DNA from: Variovorax ginsengisoli
Lineage (GTDB): Bacteria; Pseudomonadota; Gammaproteobacteria; Burkholderiales; Burkholderiaceae_C
Direction: 5' to 3'
Length of the DNA stretch: 64,000 nt
Assembly: GCF_006438845.1 (NCBI RefSeq)
Contig: NZ_RCZJ01000001.1
Location: 930,001-994,000 of the forward strand
How positions within the stretch are numbered: position 1 is the stretch's first letter; each line of letters starts with the position of its first letter. The notes under the pieces were generated by a model. The model saw only the letters and a list, made by a program, of their open reading frames with translations, searched no databases and was not told the DNA's origin. Made by a program: the position numbers and the translations under genes. Below are positions 48,857 through 59,983 of this stretch, piece by piece.

Positions 48857-49702
48857 TTGAACCTGCAGGCGAGCGACCCGGCTCCCGGAGCATCGAACGC
48901 CGGTCGCCCGATCGGCGTGTTCGACAGCGGCATTGGGGGACTGAGCGTGCTGCGTGCGCTGCGCGCTGAATTGCCGAACGAACGCTTCGTCTATTTCGCC
49001 GACACGGCCCATGCACCGTATGGCGAGCGCAACGAGGGTCACGTGATCGCACGCACGCGCGCGGTGAGTGCCGACCTTTCTGCGCGGCACGCCATCAAGG
49101 CGCTGGTCGTGGCCTGCAACACGGCAACCGCAGCGGCCATTCACCTGCTTCGCGCAGAGCACCCCGGCGTCGCCGTGGTGGGTGTCGAGCCGGCCCTCAA
49201 GCCGGCGGTCGCGGCGAGTCGCACGCGCCGCATTGCGGTGCTGGCGACGCGCGCCACCTTGGCCAGCACCAAGTTCGGCACCTTGCACGCCGCGCTGGCC
49301 GAGGACGCACAGTTCACGCTCGTGCCTTGCGACGGACTGGCGCGCGCCATCGAAGCCGACGACCGCGCACAGATCGCCGCGCTGTGCGCCCGCTACGTCG
49401 GCGAAGCCGGCATCTTCGGCACCGACGATGGGCAGGTCGACACCCTGGTGCTGGGATGCACCCACTACCCCTTCGCAGCCGACGAGTTGCGCCGCCACAC
49501 CGGCGCGTCGGTGCGGCTGCTCGACACCGGCGTGCCGGTCGCGCTGCAGACGCGCAGGCTGCTCGCTTCCTCCGGCCTTCTGGCCGAGCGTCGTGCAGCC
49601 GAAGACGACGGCCTGCTGCTCGAATCGAGCGGCGACGTCCGCCCCTTGCAATCAGCGGCCCGGCGCTGGCTCGCATCCGCCGACGCTGTCGTCGGCGCCT
49701 GA
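48857..49702 (+). CDS. murI: Glutamate racemase MurI
   Basis: MurI makes D-glutamate for peptidoglycan. The 281-residue protein has the twin catalytic Cys motifs VACNTATA and LGCTHYPF, plus GRPIGVFDSGIGGLSVLRAL near its start. The start is a TTG at 48857, 1 bp after the fumarase stop, with GGAAGCGG upstream; a longer frame would run into the fumarase gene. It is probably co-transcribed with the fumarase gene. Confidence 0.94.
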   Translation: MNLQASDPAPGASNAGRPIGVFDSGIGGLSVLRALRAELPNERFVYFADTAHAPYGERNEGHVIARTRAVSADLSARHAIKALVVACNTATAAAIHLLRAEHPGVAVVGVEPALKPAVAASRTRRIAVLATRATLASTKFGTLHAALAEDAQFTLVPCDGLARAIEADDRAQIAALCARYVGEAGIFGTDDGQVDTLVLGCTHYPFAADELRRHTGASVRLLDTGVPVALQTRRLLASSGLLAERRAAEDDGLLLESSGDVRPLQSAARRWLASADAVVGA

Positions 49703-49717
49703 GTCACCGACCGACCC

Positions 49718-50485
49718 ATGCGAAACCTTCATCGCCACCTCGTCGCGCTGTGCCTGTTGGCGCTGACGACGGCTGCGCAGGCGGCCTGCGAGAGCGGCCT
49801 GGCCGAGCGCATGCATTCGCGGCTGTACCCCGACCGCGCGCTCGACGAGCAATTGGCTGCCTGCAAACCATGGCCGGCCTTCCCCGGCCGTATCGTGGTC
49901 GTGCTGCCGATGCCGCGGCCCTCGGACGATCCGGCAACCAAGGCTTACGACATCGAAGTGCTGCTGGTGCAGCGGCCAGACAACGGCAACAGCGAGCGCG
50001 ACACGGTCATCGGCAGGCTGTTCCAGCCATCGGCGCTGGAGGAAGACGTGGCCGCCATCCAGGACATCCTGATCGACACCTCGCGGTATGTGTTGGCAGC
50101 CGATGCCCGCGCATTCGGCCTGCGCGTGCGCTACCGCAGCGCGACGCGCGGCAATCCGTTCGCGAGCGAAACGCTGCGTTTGTACATGTTGCAGGGCGCC
50201 AAGCTGCGCGAGGTGCTCGAAGAAATCGAACTCGACAGCGACAGCGGTGCCTGGAACGCCGATTGCACGGGGCGGTTTCGGCAACTGCGCACCATGCTGT
50301 CGACACAGCCCAACCGTGGCGGTGTCGCCGATCTCGTGCTGGCCCGCACGCGGACTGCGAGCCAAGGCCAATGGCAGGACGACGGAAGCTGCACCGAGAA
50401 GTCCCAGCCCGCGCAATACAACACGGTGGTGTTGCGCTACGACGGCGAGCGCTTCCGCGTACCCAAGGCCTTGCGGGCGCCCTGA
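49718..50485 (+). CDS. Secreted protein of unknown function
   Basis: I do not recognise this 255-residue product. It has a signal peptide (MRNLHRHLVALCLLALTTAAQAA, cut before CESG). The mature part has several Cys residues (CESGLAE, AACKPW, DCTGRF, GSCTEK) that could form disulfides. A typical beta-rich pattern is seen. It starts 15 bp after murI, so it may share that transcript. No membrane segments other than the signal are visible. Confidence 0.75.
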   Translation: MRNLHRHLVALCLLALTTAAQAACESGLAERMHSRLYPDRALDEQLAACKPWPAFPGRIVVVLPMPRPSDDPATKAYDIEVLLVQRPDNGNSERDTVIGRLFQPSALEEDVAAIQDILIDTSRYVLAADARAFGLRVRYRSATRGNPFASETLRLYMLQGAKLREVLEEIELDSDSGAWNADCTGRFRQLRTMLSTQPNRGGVADLVLARTRTASQGQWQDDGSCTEKSQPAQYNTVVLRYDGERFRVPKALRAP

Positions 50486-50602
50486 CGATGGCGTGCCAGG
50501 TGGGCCTGGTAGGAATCTGAGGCCTCGGTTCGACAGGCCCTTTCACGACGCTGTCACACCGGCCGGCCAGCATGCGCGGTTTCGTCCATCCACCGCTCAC
50601 AC

Positions 50603-52828
50603 ATGATTTCCCTGCATCGCTCCGCCGTCGTTCCGCCTTTCAAACGCCTGCTGATCGCCAGCGCACTGGCGCTGACGCTGTCGGCGTGCGGCGGCGATGG
50701 CAGCGGGAGCGACGGCAGCGCCGGCACCGCGCCAGCGCCGGCGCCGACGACACCGGTGGTCGTGCCGCCGCCGGTGACCATGCCGGCCGAACCGACACCT
50801 GCGCAGTTAGTGTCGGCGCAAACCTTCGAGCCGAACCCACGCACCACCCAAGGCTCGTCGGACGCGTCCACCGCTTTCGCCCTGCCCGACAACTTCATGG
50901 TCGTGGCCGACGATGAAGCCAACGTCCTGCGCGTCTATCCGCGCGCCGGCGGTGCCGCCGTTCTCGAATGGAGCTATGCGCTGAACGGTCCGAAGCTGAC
51001 GAAGGAACTCGACCTCGAGGCCGGCACGCGCATCGGCGACACGCTCTACCTCACAGGCTCGAACAGCAACAGCAAAGACGGGGGCGAAGCGATGGCCGAT
51101 CGCTCGCACCTGTTCGCCGTCAAGGTGGCCGGCACCGGTGCCACCACGACCTTCGACTACGTGGGCAAGTTCAGCGCGCTCGACTCGCAGCTGGTGGCTT
51201 GGGACGCCGCCAACGGGCACGGATTGGGGGCCAACCGCTTCGGCTTCGCCGTCTCGGCGGCCGCGGGCATCGCGCCCGAGCGCGTCGACGGTTTCTCCAT
51301 CGAAGGCATGACGAGCGCGCCGGGCGATGCCGCCCTTTGGCTCGGTTTCCGCGCGCCTCTCACGGACACCGCTGCACGCGACAAAGGCTTGATCGTTCCG
51401 CTGCAGAACGCCAACGCGTTGCTGGCCGGCACCGCCACCCAGGCCGCCTTCGGCACGCCGATCGAACTCGAGCTGGGCGGCCGGGGCATCCGCTCCATCG
51501 ACAAGGGCGGCGACGGCAACTACCTGATCGTCGCCGGCCCGTCGGGCGCGAGCAGTGCGCTGGTCGACCGCAACTTCGCGCTGTTCAGCTGGAACGGCAA
51601 TCCGCAGAGCGCACCGATCGAACTGTCGAACGATCTCGATGCACTGCGCAAAGCCACTGGCGGCAGCTTCGAATCCGTCGTCGGCGTGCCCGGGCCGGTG
51701 ACGGCGGGCACCGAAGTGCAGCTGCTCATGGACAACGGCGACACGGTCTGGCCCGGCCAGAGCGCGGTGTCGAAAGACCTTCCGCCGGCCGACCAGAAGT
51801 TCGGCGGCTTCGTCGTGCGACTCGGCGCACCACGGGTCGACACGGCCGGACCGCGACTGCGCCGCGCCGCGCCGGCGGACGATCGCGTCGGCGTCAACCG
51901 CGATGCGTCGATCACGCTGAGCTTCGACAAGGCGATCCGTCTCGGCGCCGGGAACCTCGTGCTGCGCAAGGGCGACGGCAGCATGGTCGAGACGTTCAAC
52001 GCCGGCAGCTCGACCGCGCGGGTGCAACGCAACTTCAACGTGCTGAAGCTGGTGCCCTCGCAGCCGCTCGACGCCGACACGGCCTACCACCTGACGGTCG
52101 ACCCGACGGCCGTCACCGATGCCGCGGGCCATGCATTCGCAGGCATCAACGACGCGACGACGTTGAACTTCGTCTCGGCCGGGGCACCGACACCGCTGGT
52201 CGTCGGCGACATGCTCTTCGTCGGCGCCAACGCGGAAGCGCCCGACGCCTTCGCCTTCGTGCTGCTGAAGGCCGTGAACGGTGGCACCAAGATCACTTTC
52301 ACCGACCGCGACCGCAAGGCAGGCAACGCCGAATTCACCGGGCTGACCAACGAGACCGCGTTCGTCTGGACGGCCGATCGCAACCTGCCGGCCGGCGCCA
52401 TCGTGACCATCCAGACCGACGTGACAGGCAGCCCGATCGCGGACCTCGGCTTCACCCTCGGCGCGCCGGGCGGGCTCGGCAAGGAAGAAACGATCTACGC
52501 CTTCACCGGCGGCAGCATCGCGAAGCTCGGCGAAGGAACGGCCGGCGAGATCACGGCGGTGGGCGACTATCTGGCCAGCATCACGCTCGGCGGCACCAAG
52601 GACAACACGATTCCGCCACAGCTCACGCTGGCCGGCACCGCCTTCAGCTTCGTGGTGTCTCCGACCAACCAGACCAGTGCGATCTACGCCGGTTCGATGG
52701 ACCGCACGGACCTGGGCGCCTTCGCAGCGCGTGTGAAGTTCGCCGGCAACTGGAACCGCCGCTACAAACCCGAGGTCGGCTATCCGCTGGTCGACGACAG
52801 CCTGTTCGGCGGCAAGCAACTGCCCTGA
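50603..52828 (+). CDS. Lipoprotein with DUF3616-like and Ig-like domains
   Basis: The 741-residue product has a lipobox LSAC (Cys29) and a Pro/Thr-rich linker (residues about 40-65). A large beta-propeller-like domain resembling DUF3616 (starting FALPDNFMVVADDEANVLRVYPR) follows, then a SbsA-type Ig domain with DDRVGVNRDASITLSFDKAI and a C-terminal beta domain. These domains occur in secreted adhesive or sugar-related proteins, but no reaction can be assigned. The ribosome site before the ATG is weak. It is flanked by an unrecognised secreted protein and a convergent MFS gene. Confidence 0.75.
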   Translation: MISLHRSAVVPPFKRLLIASALALTLSACGGDGSGSDGSAGTAPAPAPTTPVVVPPPVTMPAEPTPAQLVSAQTFEPNPRTTQGSSDASTAFALPDNFMVVADDEANVLRVYPRAGGAAVLEWSYALNGPKLTKELDLEAGTRIGDTLYLTGSNSNSKDGGEAMADRSHLFAVKVAGTGATTTFDYVGKFSALDSQLVAWDAANGHGLGANRFGFAVSAAAGIAPERVDGFSIEGMTSAPGDAALWLGFRAPLTDTAARDKGLIVPLQNANALLAGTATQAAFGTPIELELGGRGIRSIDKGGDGNYLIVAGPSGASSALVDRNFALFSWNGNPQSAPIELSNDLDALRKATGGSFESVVGVPGPVTAGTEVQLLMDNGDTVWPGQSAVSKDLPPADQKFGGFVVRLGAPRVDTAGPRLRRAAPADDRVGVNRDASITLSFDKAIRLGAGNLVLRKGDGSMVETFNAGSSTARVQRNFNVLKLVPSQPLDADTAYHLTVDPTAVTDAAGHAFAGINDATTLNFVSAGAPTPLVVGDMLFVGANAEAPDAFAFVLLKAVNGGTKITFTDRDRKAGNAEFTGLTNETAFVWTADRNLPAGAIVTIQTDVTGSPIADLGFTLGAPGGLGKEETIYAFTGGSIAKLGEGTAGEITAVGDYLASITLGGTKDNTIPPQLTLAGTAFSFVVSPTNQTSAIYAGSMDRTDLGAFAARVKFAGNWNRRYKPEVGYPLVDDSLFGGKQLP

Positions 52829-52855
52829 CGAAGCCCCGAGCGCGGCCGTGGTCGC

Positions 52856-54169
52856 TCAGCGTGATGCGCCCGATGCCGCCAACGCGGCGTCGCGGCCGCG
52901 CTGTATGCGAATCGGCAACAGCAGGAGCAGACCGCCGACGAAGAACACCGACGTCGCGAGGATCGCCACACGCTGGTTGCCGCCGGTGGCCCAGGTGATG
53001 GCGCCGTAGCTCAAGGGGCCCACGATGCTTGCGAGGCGCGTCGCAAAGGTCCAGAGGCCGAAGAACTCGGCGGCACGGTCCGGGGGCGCCAGGTAGCCTG
53101 TCAGCGCACGGCCGGCCGATTGGCTCGATCCCATGGAAACGCCCGCGAGCGCCGCGGCCCACCAGAAGCCGCCCTTGCTCGTGACCGAGGCCGCGATCAC
53201 GCACACACCGATCCACGCGATCAACGTGCCGGCCAGCGACAGCTTGTGGCCGAGCCGATCCTGCAGGTAACCGAACACGAACGCACCCAGCGCGGCGGCG
53301 AGGTTGAGTACGACGATCAGAACCATCGTCTCTTGCGCGACAAACCCAATCACCTGCTCCGCATAGATCGCCGCGAGCGTGATCGCCACCGCGACCCCAG
53401 CTTGATAGGACACGGTGCATGCGAGCAGCCACATGAAGTCGCGATAGGCACGCGCCTCCTGAAAGGTACTGCGCAATTGGGCCCATGGGCCTTGCCCCGG
53501 CCGTTGCAGACGCGGTCGCGCGCGCTCGGGCAGCAACACGAAGGTGACGCACGCCGCCACGCCGTAAAGCGTGGCCGTGATCAACATCGTCACCGGCACG
53601 AAGTGCGAAGCCGGGAGTCCACGCGACTGCGACCACAGCACATAGGCCAGGCAGATGCCGAGTGCGAGCATGCCGCCGATGTAGCCGAAACCCCAGCCCC
53701 AACCGCTCACCTTGCCCATGCCCTCGGCCGTGGCCAGCTCGGGCAGGAAGGCGCCGGTCAGCGACTCGCCATAGGAATAGAAGGCGTTCGACAGGATCAC
53801 CAACGCCATCGCCAGCGCGACACCTGCCGCACCCGAGAAGCGCGGCGTGACGGCGAGCGACAGCGTGGCCAGCACGCAGGCCGCCGTGCTCCACATGAGC
53901 GCGCGTTTCTTGGCGCCGTGACGGTCGGACCACGCGCCGATTGCTGGCATGGTCACCATGACGATCGCGTACGAGATGGCAAGCGCTGCCGTCCAGGCAA
54001 ACGTGGCCCAAGGTGCGCTGCCGGCGATGCCGCCGACGAAGTAAGCAGCGAAGACCGCGGTGATGACGACGGTGGTGTAGCCCGAATTGGCGAAGTCGTA
54101 CATTGCCCACCCGAACACCTCGCGCTTGCGCACCCCAGGGCGCAAGGCGGAGGCGGGAAACAGGCTCAA
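52856..54169 (-). CDS. UMF1/Atg22-type MFS transporter
   Basis: The 437-residue, 12-helix membrane carrier starts with FGWAMYDFANSGYTTVVITAVFAAYFVGG, a signature of the UMF1 (Vacuole effluxer Atg22-like) group. GAWSDRHGAKKRALM is the MFS loop 2-3 motif, and QSAGRALTGYLAPPDRAAEFFGLW a later conserved region. Atg22 homologues export amino acids, but bacterial substrates are unknown. It is convergent with the DUF3616-like gene and 42 bp downstream of the stop-adjacent acidic-protein gene. Confidence 0.88.
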   Translation of the reverse strand: MSLFPASALRPGVRKREVFGWAMYDFANSGYTTVVITAVFAAYFVGGIAGSAPWATFAWTAALAISYAIVMVTMPAIGAWSDRHGAKKRALMWSTAACVLATLSLAVTPRFSGAAGVALAMALVILSNAFYSYGESLTGAFLPELATAEGMGKVSGWGWGFGYIGGMLALGICLAYVLWSQSRGLPASHFVPVTMLITATLYGVAACVTFVLLPERARPRLQRPGQGPWAQLRSTFQEARAYRDFMWLLACTVSYQAGVAVAITLAAIYAEQVIGFVAQETMVLIVVLNLAAALGAFVFGYLQDRLGHKLSLAGTLIAWIGVCVIAASVTSKGGFWWAAALAGVSMGSSQSAGRALTGYLAPPDRAAEFFGLWTFATRLASIVGPLSYGAITWATGGNQRVAILATSVFFVGGLLLLLPIRIQRGRDAALAASGASR

Positions 54170-54211
54170 AGGGGGCTCAAAGGGGGCAGTCCGTGAACGG
54201 GCTGACGTCGA

Positions 54212-54850
54212 CTAGTGCAGGTGCCGCGGGCGGCGACCACCGCCGTGGCCGCCCGTGCCGGGGCCGCCCGGGCCGCCGCTTCCGCGCGGGCGCTTGCCAA
54301 GCTCGAGAGAGTTCACCAGCGCATCGAAACGGTCGCCGAACAACTTGTCGATCTCGGCCACCACGCCGCCGAGTTCGGCGCCGTCGAAATGACGCTCCAT
54401 GAGATTGACGACGTCCTCCACGAGCAGGTCGCGCTGGACCTGCATGATCGCCGCCGGGTTGGGGCCGACGAACAGCATGATGAAGTCGTCGCGCGATTCC
54501 TCGTCGGCGTCGCCCTCCTCCTCGTCGAAGTCGGTGTCGTAGAACGTGATCTCGATCGCGGCGCCCTGCTCTGCGAGCTCGTTGAGCGCCATGCACATCT
54601 CGTCGAGTTCCTGACGGAAGTCTTCGTCACCGGGAACGGTCCAGCACATCTGCAGCATGTGCTCCTTCTGATCGAAGCGGATTCCAGGCTCTTCCTCGTA
54701 AGTGCTGGTGGCGCCGTCGGCGAGTGACCGCGCACCGGCGTATTTCCACAGAGGCTTGAGCGCTTCCTGGATTTGCGCAAAGGTGACGTCGCCGCGCAGC
54801 GGTACGTCGCCGTGCACGTGAATTTCGAATGGAGCGTTGTAGCGAGGCAT
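54212..54850 (-). CDS. Acidic cytoplasmic protein of unknown function
   Basis: The 212-residue product is not recognised. It begins MPRYNAPFEIHVHGDVPLRGDV, has no signal or membrane segment, and carries a highly acidic stretch (TDFDEEEGDADEES at about residues 103-118). A Gly/His/Arg-rich tail follows (SGGPGGPGTGGHGGG). The C-terminal tail looks low-complexity and flexible. It lies between the MFS gene and tRNA-Leu, on the same strand, and is probably a lineage-specific conserved protein. Confidence 0.75.
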   Translation of the reverse strand: MPRYNAPFEIHVHGDVPLRGDVTFAQIQEALKPLWKYAGARSLADGATSTYEEEPGIRFDQKEHMLQMCWTVPGDEDFRQELDEMCMALNELAEQGAAIEITFYDTDFDEEEGDADEESRDDFIMLFVGPNPAAIMQVQRDLLVEDVVNLMERHFDGAELGGVVAEIDKLFGDRFDALVNSLELGKRPRGSGGPGGPGTGGHGGGRRPRHLH

Positions 54851-54871
54851 GTCTAGCTCCCTTGTAGTAGG

Positions 54872-54960
54872 TGGTGCCCGGAACGGGAATCGAACCCGTA
54901 TGCCCGTCTAAAGGCGGCGGATTTTAAGTCCGATGTGTCTACCAATTTCACCATCCGGGC
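54872..54960 (-). tRNA. tRNA-Leu (anticodon TAA)
   Basis: The minus strand folds as a type II tRNA of 89 bases with encoded CCA. The acceptor arm begins GCCCGGAT and ends CCGGGCACCA. The anticodon loop reads CTTAAAA, giving TAA, and a long variable arm with stem is present, as in leucine tRNAs. It is the last of three tandem tRNA genes after a terminator. Confidence 0.93.
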
Positions 54961-54984
54961 CGGATCTGAGAACGAAGATAACCC

Positions 54985-55022
54985 AAAACAAAAGAGCCCC
55001 GACAACGTCAGTTGGCGGGGCT
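54985..55022 (-). terminator. Terminator after tRNA-Cys
   Basis: On the minus strand AGCCCCG pairs with CGGGGCT around a loop of about 14 bases that can extend the stem with GTTG/CAAC. The run TTTTGTTTTGG follows. It lies 10 bases downstream of the tRNA-Cys end and upstream of tRNA-Leu. Confidence 0.8.
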
Positions 55023-55032
55023 TGCTTTTTGG

Positions 55033-55106
55033 TGGAGGCGCGACCCGGAGTCGAACCGGGCTACACGGATTTGCAATCCGTTGCATAACCGCTTTGCTAT
55101 CGCGCC
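55033..55106 (-). tRNA. tRNA-Cys (anticodon GCA)
   Basis: A 74-base tRNA with encoded CCA: acceptor GGCGCGA pairs with TCGCGCC before TCCA, the T-loop is GTTCGACTC, and the anticodon loop reads ATTGCAAAT, giving GCA. It is flanked by terminators on both sides. Confidence 0.94.
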
Positions 55107-55136
55107 ACGTTTGTTTGGGATGACTTCGACATCGCG

Positions 55137-55167
55137 AAAAAAAGGGAAGCAGAGCTTCCCTTTTTCA
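55137..55167 (-). terminator. Terminator after tRNA-Gly
   Basis: AAAAAGGGAAGC and GCTTCCCTTTTT form a 12-bp perfect stem with a three-base loop, T-runs on both strands, 5 bases downstream of tRNA-Gly. It separates this tRNA from tRNA-Cys. Confidence 0.85.
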
Positions 55168-55171
55168 AAAC

Positions 55172-55247
55172 TGGAGCGGGATAAGAGACTCGAACTCTCG
55201 ACCTCAACCTTGGCAAGGTTGCGCTCTACCAACTGAGCTAATCCCGC
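55172..55247 (-). tRNA. tRNA-Gly (anticodon GCC)
   Basis: A 76-base tRNA with CCA: acceptor GCGGGAT pairs with ATCCCGC before TCCA. D-arm AGCTCAGTTGGTAGAGC and T-loop GTTCGAGTC are standard, and the anticodon loop CTTGCCAAG-like stretch gives GCC (read from CCTTGGCAAGG as loop TTGGCAA). The gene has a good promoter just upstream. Confidence 0.93.
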
Positions 55248-55261
55248 GTTTCGAGCCTCGA

Positions 55262-55291
55262 ATTATAGAACACTTTTTCAGTGTCCCGCAA
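55262..55291 (-). promoter_or_regulatory. Sigma-70-type promoter for tRNA-Gly
   Basis: On the minus strand TTGCGG and TATAAT are separated by 18 bases; the -10 is 15 bp upstream of the tRNA start. It lies directly after the lon stop codon, and its spacer holds a small ACACT-AGTGT hairpin. Confidence 0.8.
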
Positions 55292-55302
55292 CTCGGTCAC
55301 GT

Positions 55303-57744
<2,442 letters not shown>

Positions 57745-57769
57745 GCGAATCCTCGTAGTGATCAGGCGA

Positions 57770-57797
57770 AGATGGAACGCGCCGCGCGGATTTCAAG
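57770..57797 (-). promoter_or_regulatory. Sigma-32-like heat-shock promoter for lon
   Basis: CTTGAAA, 13 bases and TTCCATCT resemble the RpoH consensus CTTGAAA-N13/14-CCCCATNT. The -10-like part ends 25 bp upstream of the lon start. The -35-like part is in the loop of a strong hairpin (57775-57813). Confidence 0.68.
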
Positions 57798-57813
57798 CCC
57801 GCGCGGCGCGTTC
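57775..57813. terminator. 15-bp GC hairpin between clpX and lon
   Basis: GAACGCGCCGCGCGG pairs perfectly with CCGCGCGGCGCGTTC across a 9-base loop. No T-run follows, so it is an atypical terminator for clpX or a regulatory stem. It overlaps the lon promoter-like site. Confidence 0.6.
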
Positions 57814-57869
57814 ATCGTAGGGGCACGCGCAACGCGCGTGGCGTGGAGAGCCGGAATGACCCCGGTCAC

Positions 57870-59138
57870 TCAGGCCTTCTTGGCCGCCTCGCGGTACACG
57901 AGCAGCGGCGGCTTGTTTTCCTCGATGGTCGACTCGTCGACCACGACCTTGTCCACATTGGTGGCGTTCGGCAGCTCGAACATCGTGTCGATCAACGATT
58001 GTTCGAGGATCGAGCGCAAACCTCGGGCGCCGGTCTTGCGAGCGAGCGCCTTGCGAGCGATCGCCTTGAGTGCCGCAGGACGGATTTCGAGATCGACGCC
58101 CTCCATCTGCAGCAACTTGGTGAACTGCTTGACGACGGCGTTCTTCGGCTCGGTCAGGATGCGCACCAGCGCGTCTTCGCTCAGCTCGGCGAGCGAGGCG
58201 ACGACGGGCATGCGGCCGACCAGCTCGGGAATCAGTCCGAACTTGATCAGATCTTCCGGCTCGACCTCGCGGAACACCTCGGTGATGCTGCGCTGCGCCT
58301 TGCTCTTGACCATCGCGCCGAAGCCGATGCCTGAGGCCTCGGTGCGGTTTTCGATCACCTTCTCCAGGCCGGCGAAGGCGCCGCCGCAGATGAACAGGAT
58401 GTTGGTCGTGTCGATCTGCAGGAAATCCTGGTTCGGGTGCTTGCGACCGCCTTGCGGCGGCACGCTGGCCATCGTGCCTTCGATCAGCTTCAGCAACGCC
58501 TGCTGCACGCCCTCGCCCGATACGTCGCGCGTGATCGACGGGTTGTCAGACTTGCGCGAGATCTTGTCGATCTCGTCGATGTAGACAATGCCGCGCTGCG
58601 CCTTCTCGACCTCGTAGTTGCAGCTCTGCAGCAGCTTCTGAATGATGTTCTCGACGTCTTCGCCCACATAGCCGGCCTCGGTCAGCGTGGTGGCGTCAGC
58701 CATCACGAAAGGCACGTCGAGCATGCGCGCGAGCGTCTGGGCCAGCAGCGTCTTGCCGGAGCCCGTGGGGCCGATCAAAAGGATGTTGCTCTTGCTGAGT
58801 TCAACCTCGTCGCCCTTCGTGTTCTTTTCCTTGTGACGCAGCCGCTTGTAGTGGTTGTAGACCGCCACCGACAGCATGCGCTTCGCCGGCTCCTGGCCGA
58901 TGACGTAGTTGTCGAGATTGGTCTTGATCTCCAGCGGTGTCGGAAGGTCGCTGCGCGCGTCGCGCGCTTCTTCGCCGGCGGGCAATTCGTCGCGAATGAT
59001 CTCGTTGCAGAGATCGATGCACTCGTCGCAGATGAAGACCGACGGGCCGGCGATCAGCTTCTTGACCTCGTGCTGGCTCTTGCCGCAGAAGGAGCAGTAA
59101 AGCGTTTTCTCGCTGGAGGAGCCTTTTTTATCGGCCAT
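57870..59138 (-). CDS. clpX: ATP-dependent Clp protease ATPase subunit ClpX
   Basis: This AAA+ unfoldase feeds proteins to ClpP. The 422-residue protein has the N-terminal zinc domain (Cys15, 18, 37, 40), Walker [13 protein letters not shown] near residue 122, Walker [11 protein letters not shown] and the C-terminal [16 protein letters not shown] region carrying the sensor elements. ATG at 59138 gives [11 protein letters not shown]; a TTG two codons earlier is less likely. It follows clpP with a terminator between. Confidence 0.97.
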   Translation of the reverse strand: MADKKGSSSEKTLYCSFCGKSQHEVKKLIAGPSVFICDECIDLCNEIIRDELPAGEEARDARSDLPTPLEIKTNLDNYVIGQEPAKRMLSVAVYNHYKRLRHKEKNTKGDEVELSKSNILLIGPTGSGKTLLAQTLARMLDVPFVMADATTLTEAGYVGEDVENIIQKLLQSCNYEVEKAQRGIVYIDEIDKISRKSDNPSITRDVSGEGVQQALLKLIEGTMASVPPQGGRKHPNQDFLQIDTTNILFICGGAFAGLEKVIENRTEASGIGFGAMVKSKAQRSITEVFREVEPEDLIKFGLIPELVGRMPVVASLAELSEDALVRILTEPKNAVVKQFTKLLQMEGVDLEIRPAALKAIARKALARKTGARGLRSILEQSLIDTMFELPNATNVDKVVVDESTIEENKPPLLVYREAAKKA

Positions 59139-59201
59139 GGGCAAATGCCTCGTAACAGGGGTGGATCAATGATAACGAAGATGACAAGACGCCCCGCCGT
59201 A

Positions 59202-59235
59202 ACAAAAACGGCGTTCTCCGCATGGAAAACGCCGT
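59202..59235 (-). terminator. Terminator between clpP and clpX
   Basis: On the minus strand ACGGCGTT and AACGCCGT form an 8-bp stem with a 12-base loop, followed by TTTTTG. It lies about 32 bases after the clpP stop and would separate clpX from clpP partly or fully. Confidence 0.8.
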
Positions 59236-59266
59236 GGTTGCGCAGGCGCCGCAGCGCCGGGCGGGA

Positions 59267-59875
59267 TCAGCCGCGCTTCGAGATGACCTGGTCGATCAGG
59301 CCGTAGTCCTTGGACTCGTCGGCCGTGAGAAAGTAGTCGCGCTCGGTATCGCGCGCGATCTTTTCCAGCGGCTGGCCGGTGCGCTCGGCCAAGATGCGGT
59401 TCATCTGGTCCTTGGTGCGCAGGATGTCGCGCGCATGGATCTCGATGTCCGTGGCTTGGCCGCGGGCGCCGCCCAGCACCTGGTGGATCATGACCTTCGA
59501 GTTGGGCAGCGAGAAACGCTTGCCCTTTTCGCCGGCCGCCAACAGGAAGGCGCCCATGCTGGCGGCAAAGCCGATGCACAGTGTCGACACCGCCGGCTTG
59601 ATGAACTGCATCGTGTCGTAAATCGCCATGCCCGCGCTCACGCTGCCGCCCGGAGAGTTGATGTAGAACGAAATGTCCTTGTCCGGGTTCTCGCTCTCGA
59701 GGAAGAGCAGTTGGGCAACCACCAGGTTGGCCGTCTGGTCGTTGACCTCGCCCACCAGGAAAATCACGCGCTCCTTGAGCAGACGCGAGTAGATGTCGTA
59801 GGACCGCTCGCCGCGGCCGGATTGCTCGATCACCATCGGCACCATGCCGAGACCTTGGATGTCCTGTGCGCTCAT
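59267..59875 (-). CDS. clpP: ATP-dependent Clp protease proteolytic subunit ClpP
   Basis: The 202-residue serine protease has the catalytic triad Ser106 (GFAASMGAF), His131 (VMIHQ) and Asp180 (DTERD). It assembles with ClpX or ClpA. Length and start ([13 protein letters not shown]) match the family. The gene follows tig and precedes clpX, the usual arrangement. A good sigma-32-like promoter is 52 bp upstream of its start. Confidence 0.97.
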   Translation of the reverse strand: MSAQDIQGLGMVPMVIEQSGRGERSYDIYSRLLKERVIFLVGEVNDQTANLVVAQLLFLESENPDKDISFYINSPGGSVSAGMAIYDTMQFIKPAVSTLCIGFAASMGAFLLAAGEKGKRFSLPNSKVMIHQVLGGARGQATDIEIHARDILRTKDQMNRILAERTGQPLEKIARDTERDYFLTADESKDYGLIDQVISKRG

Positions 59876-59926
59876 GAATAGCTCCGTTCAGTGCTTGACC
59901 TTGCCGGGAAGCCCCGGTGAAGGATC

Positions 59927-59954
59927 AGATGGGGATGGTGCGGGCGGGTGCAAG
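59927..59954 (-). promoter_or_regulatory. Sigma-32-like heat-shock promoter for clpP
   Basis: CTTGCAC, 13 bases and CCCCATCT match the RpoH consensus well, the -10-like element exactly. It lies 52 bp upstream of the clpP start in the tig-clpP gap and has the same spacing as the lon site. Confidence 0.75.
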
Positions 59955-59983
59955 CCCCGCCGCGGAAGGCAATCGAACGCCGA

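Noticed and set aside
59139..59144. TTG start two codons before the chosen clpX ATG
   Set aside because: ATG at 59138 gives the conserved MADK start and proper ribosome spacing.
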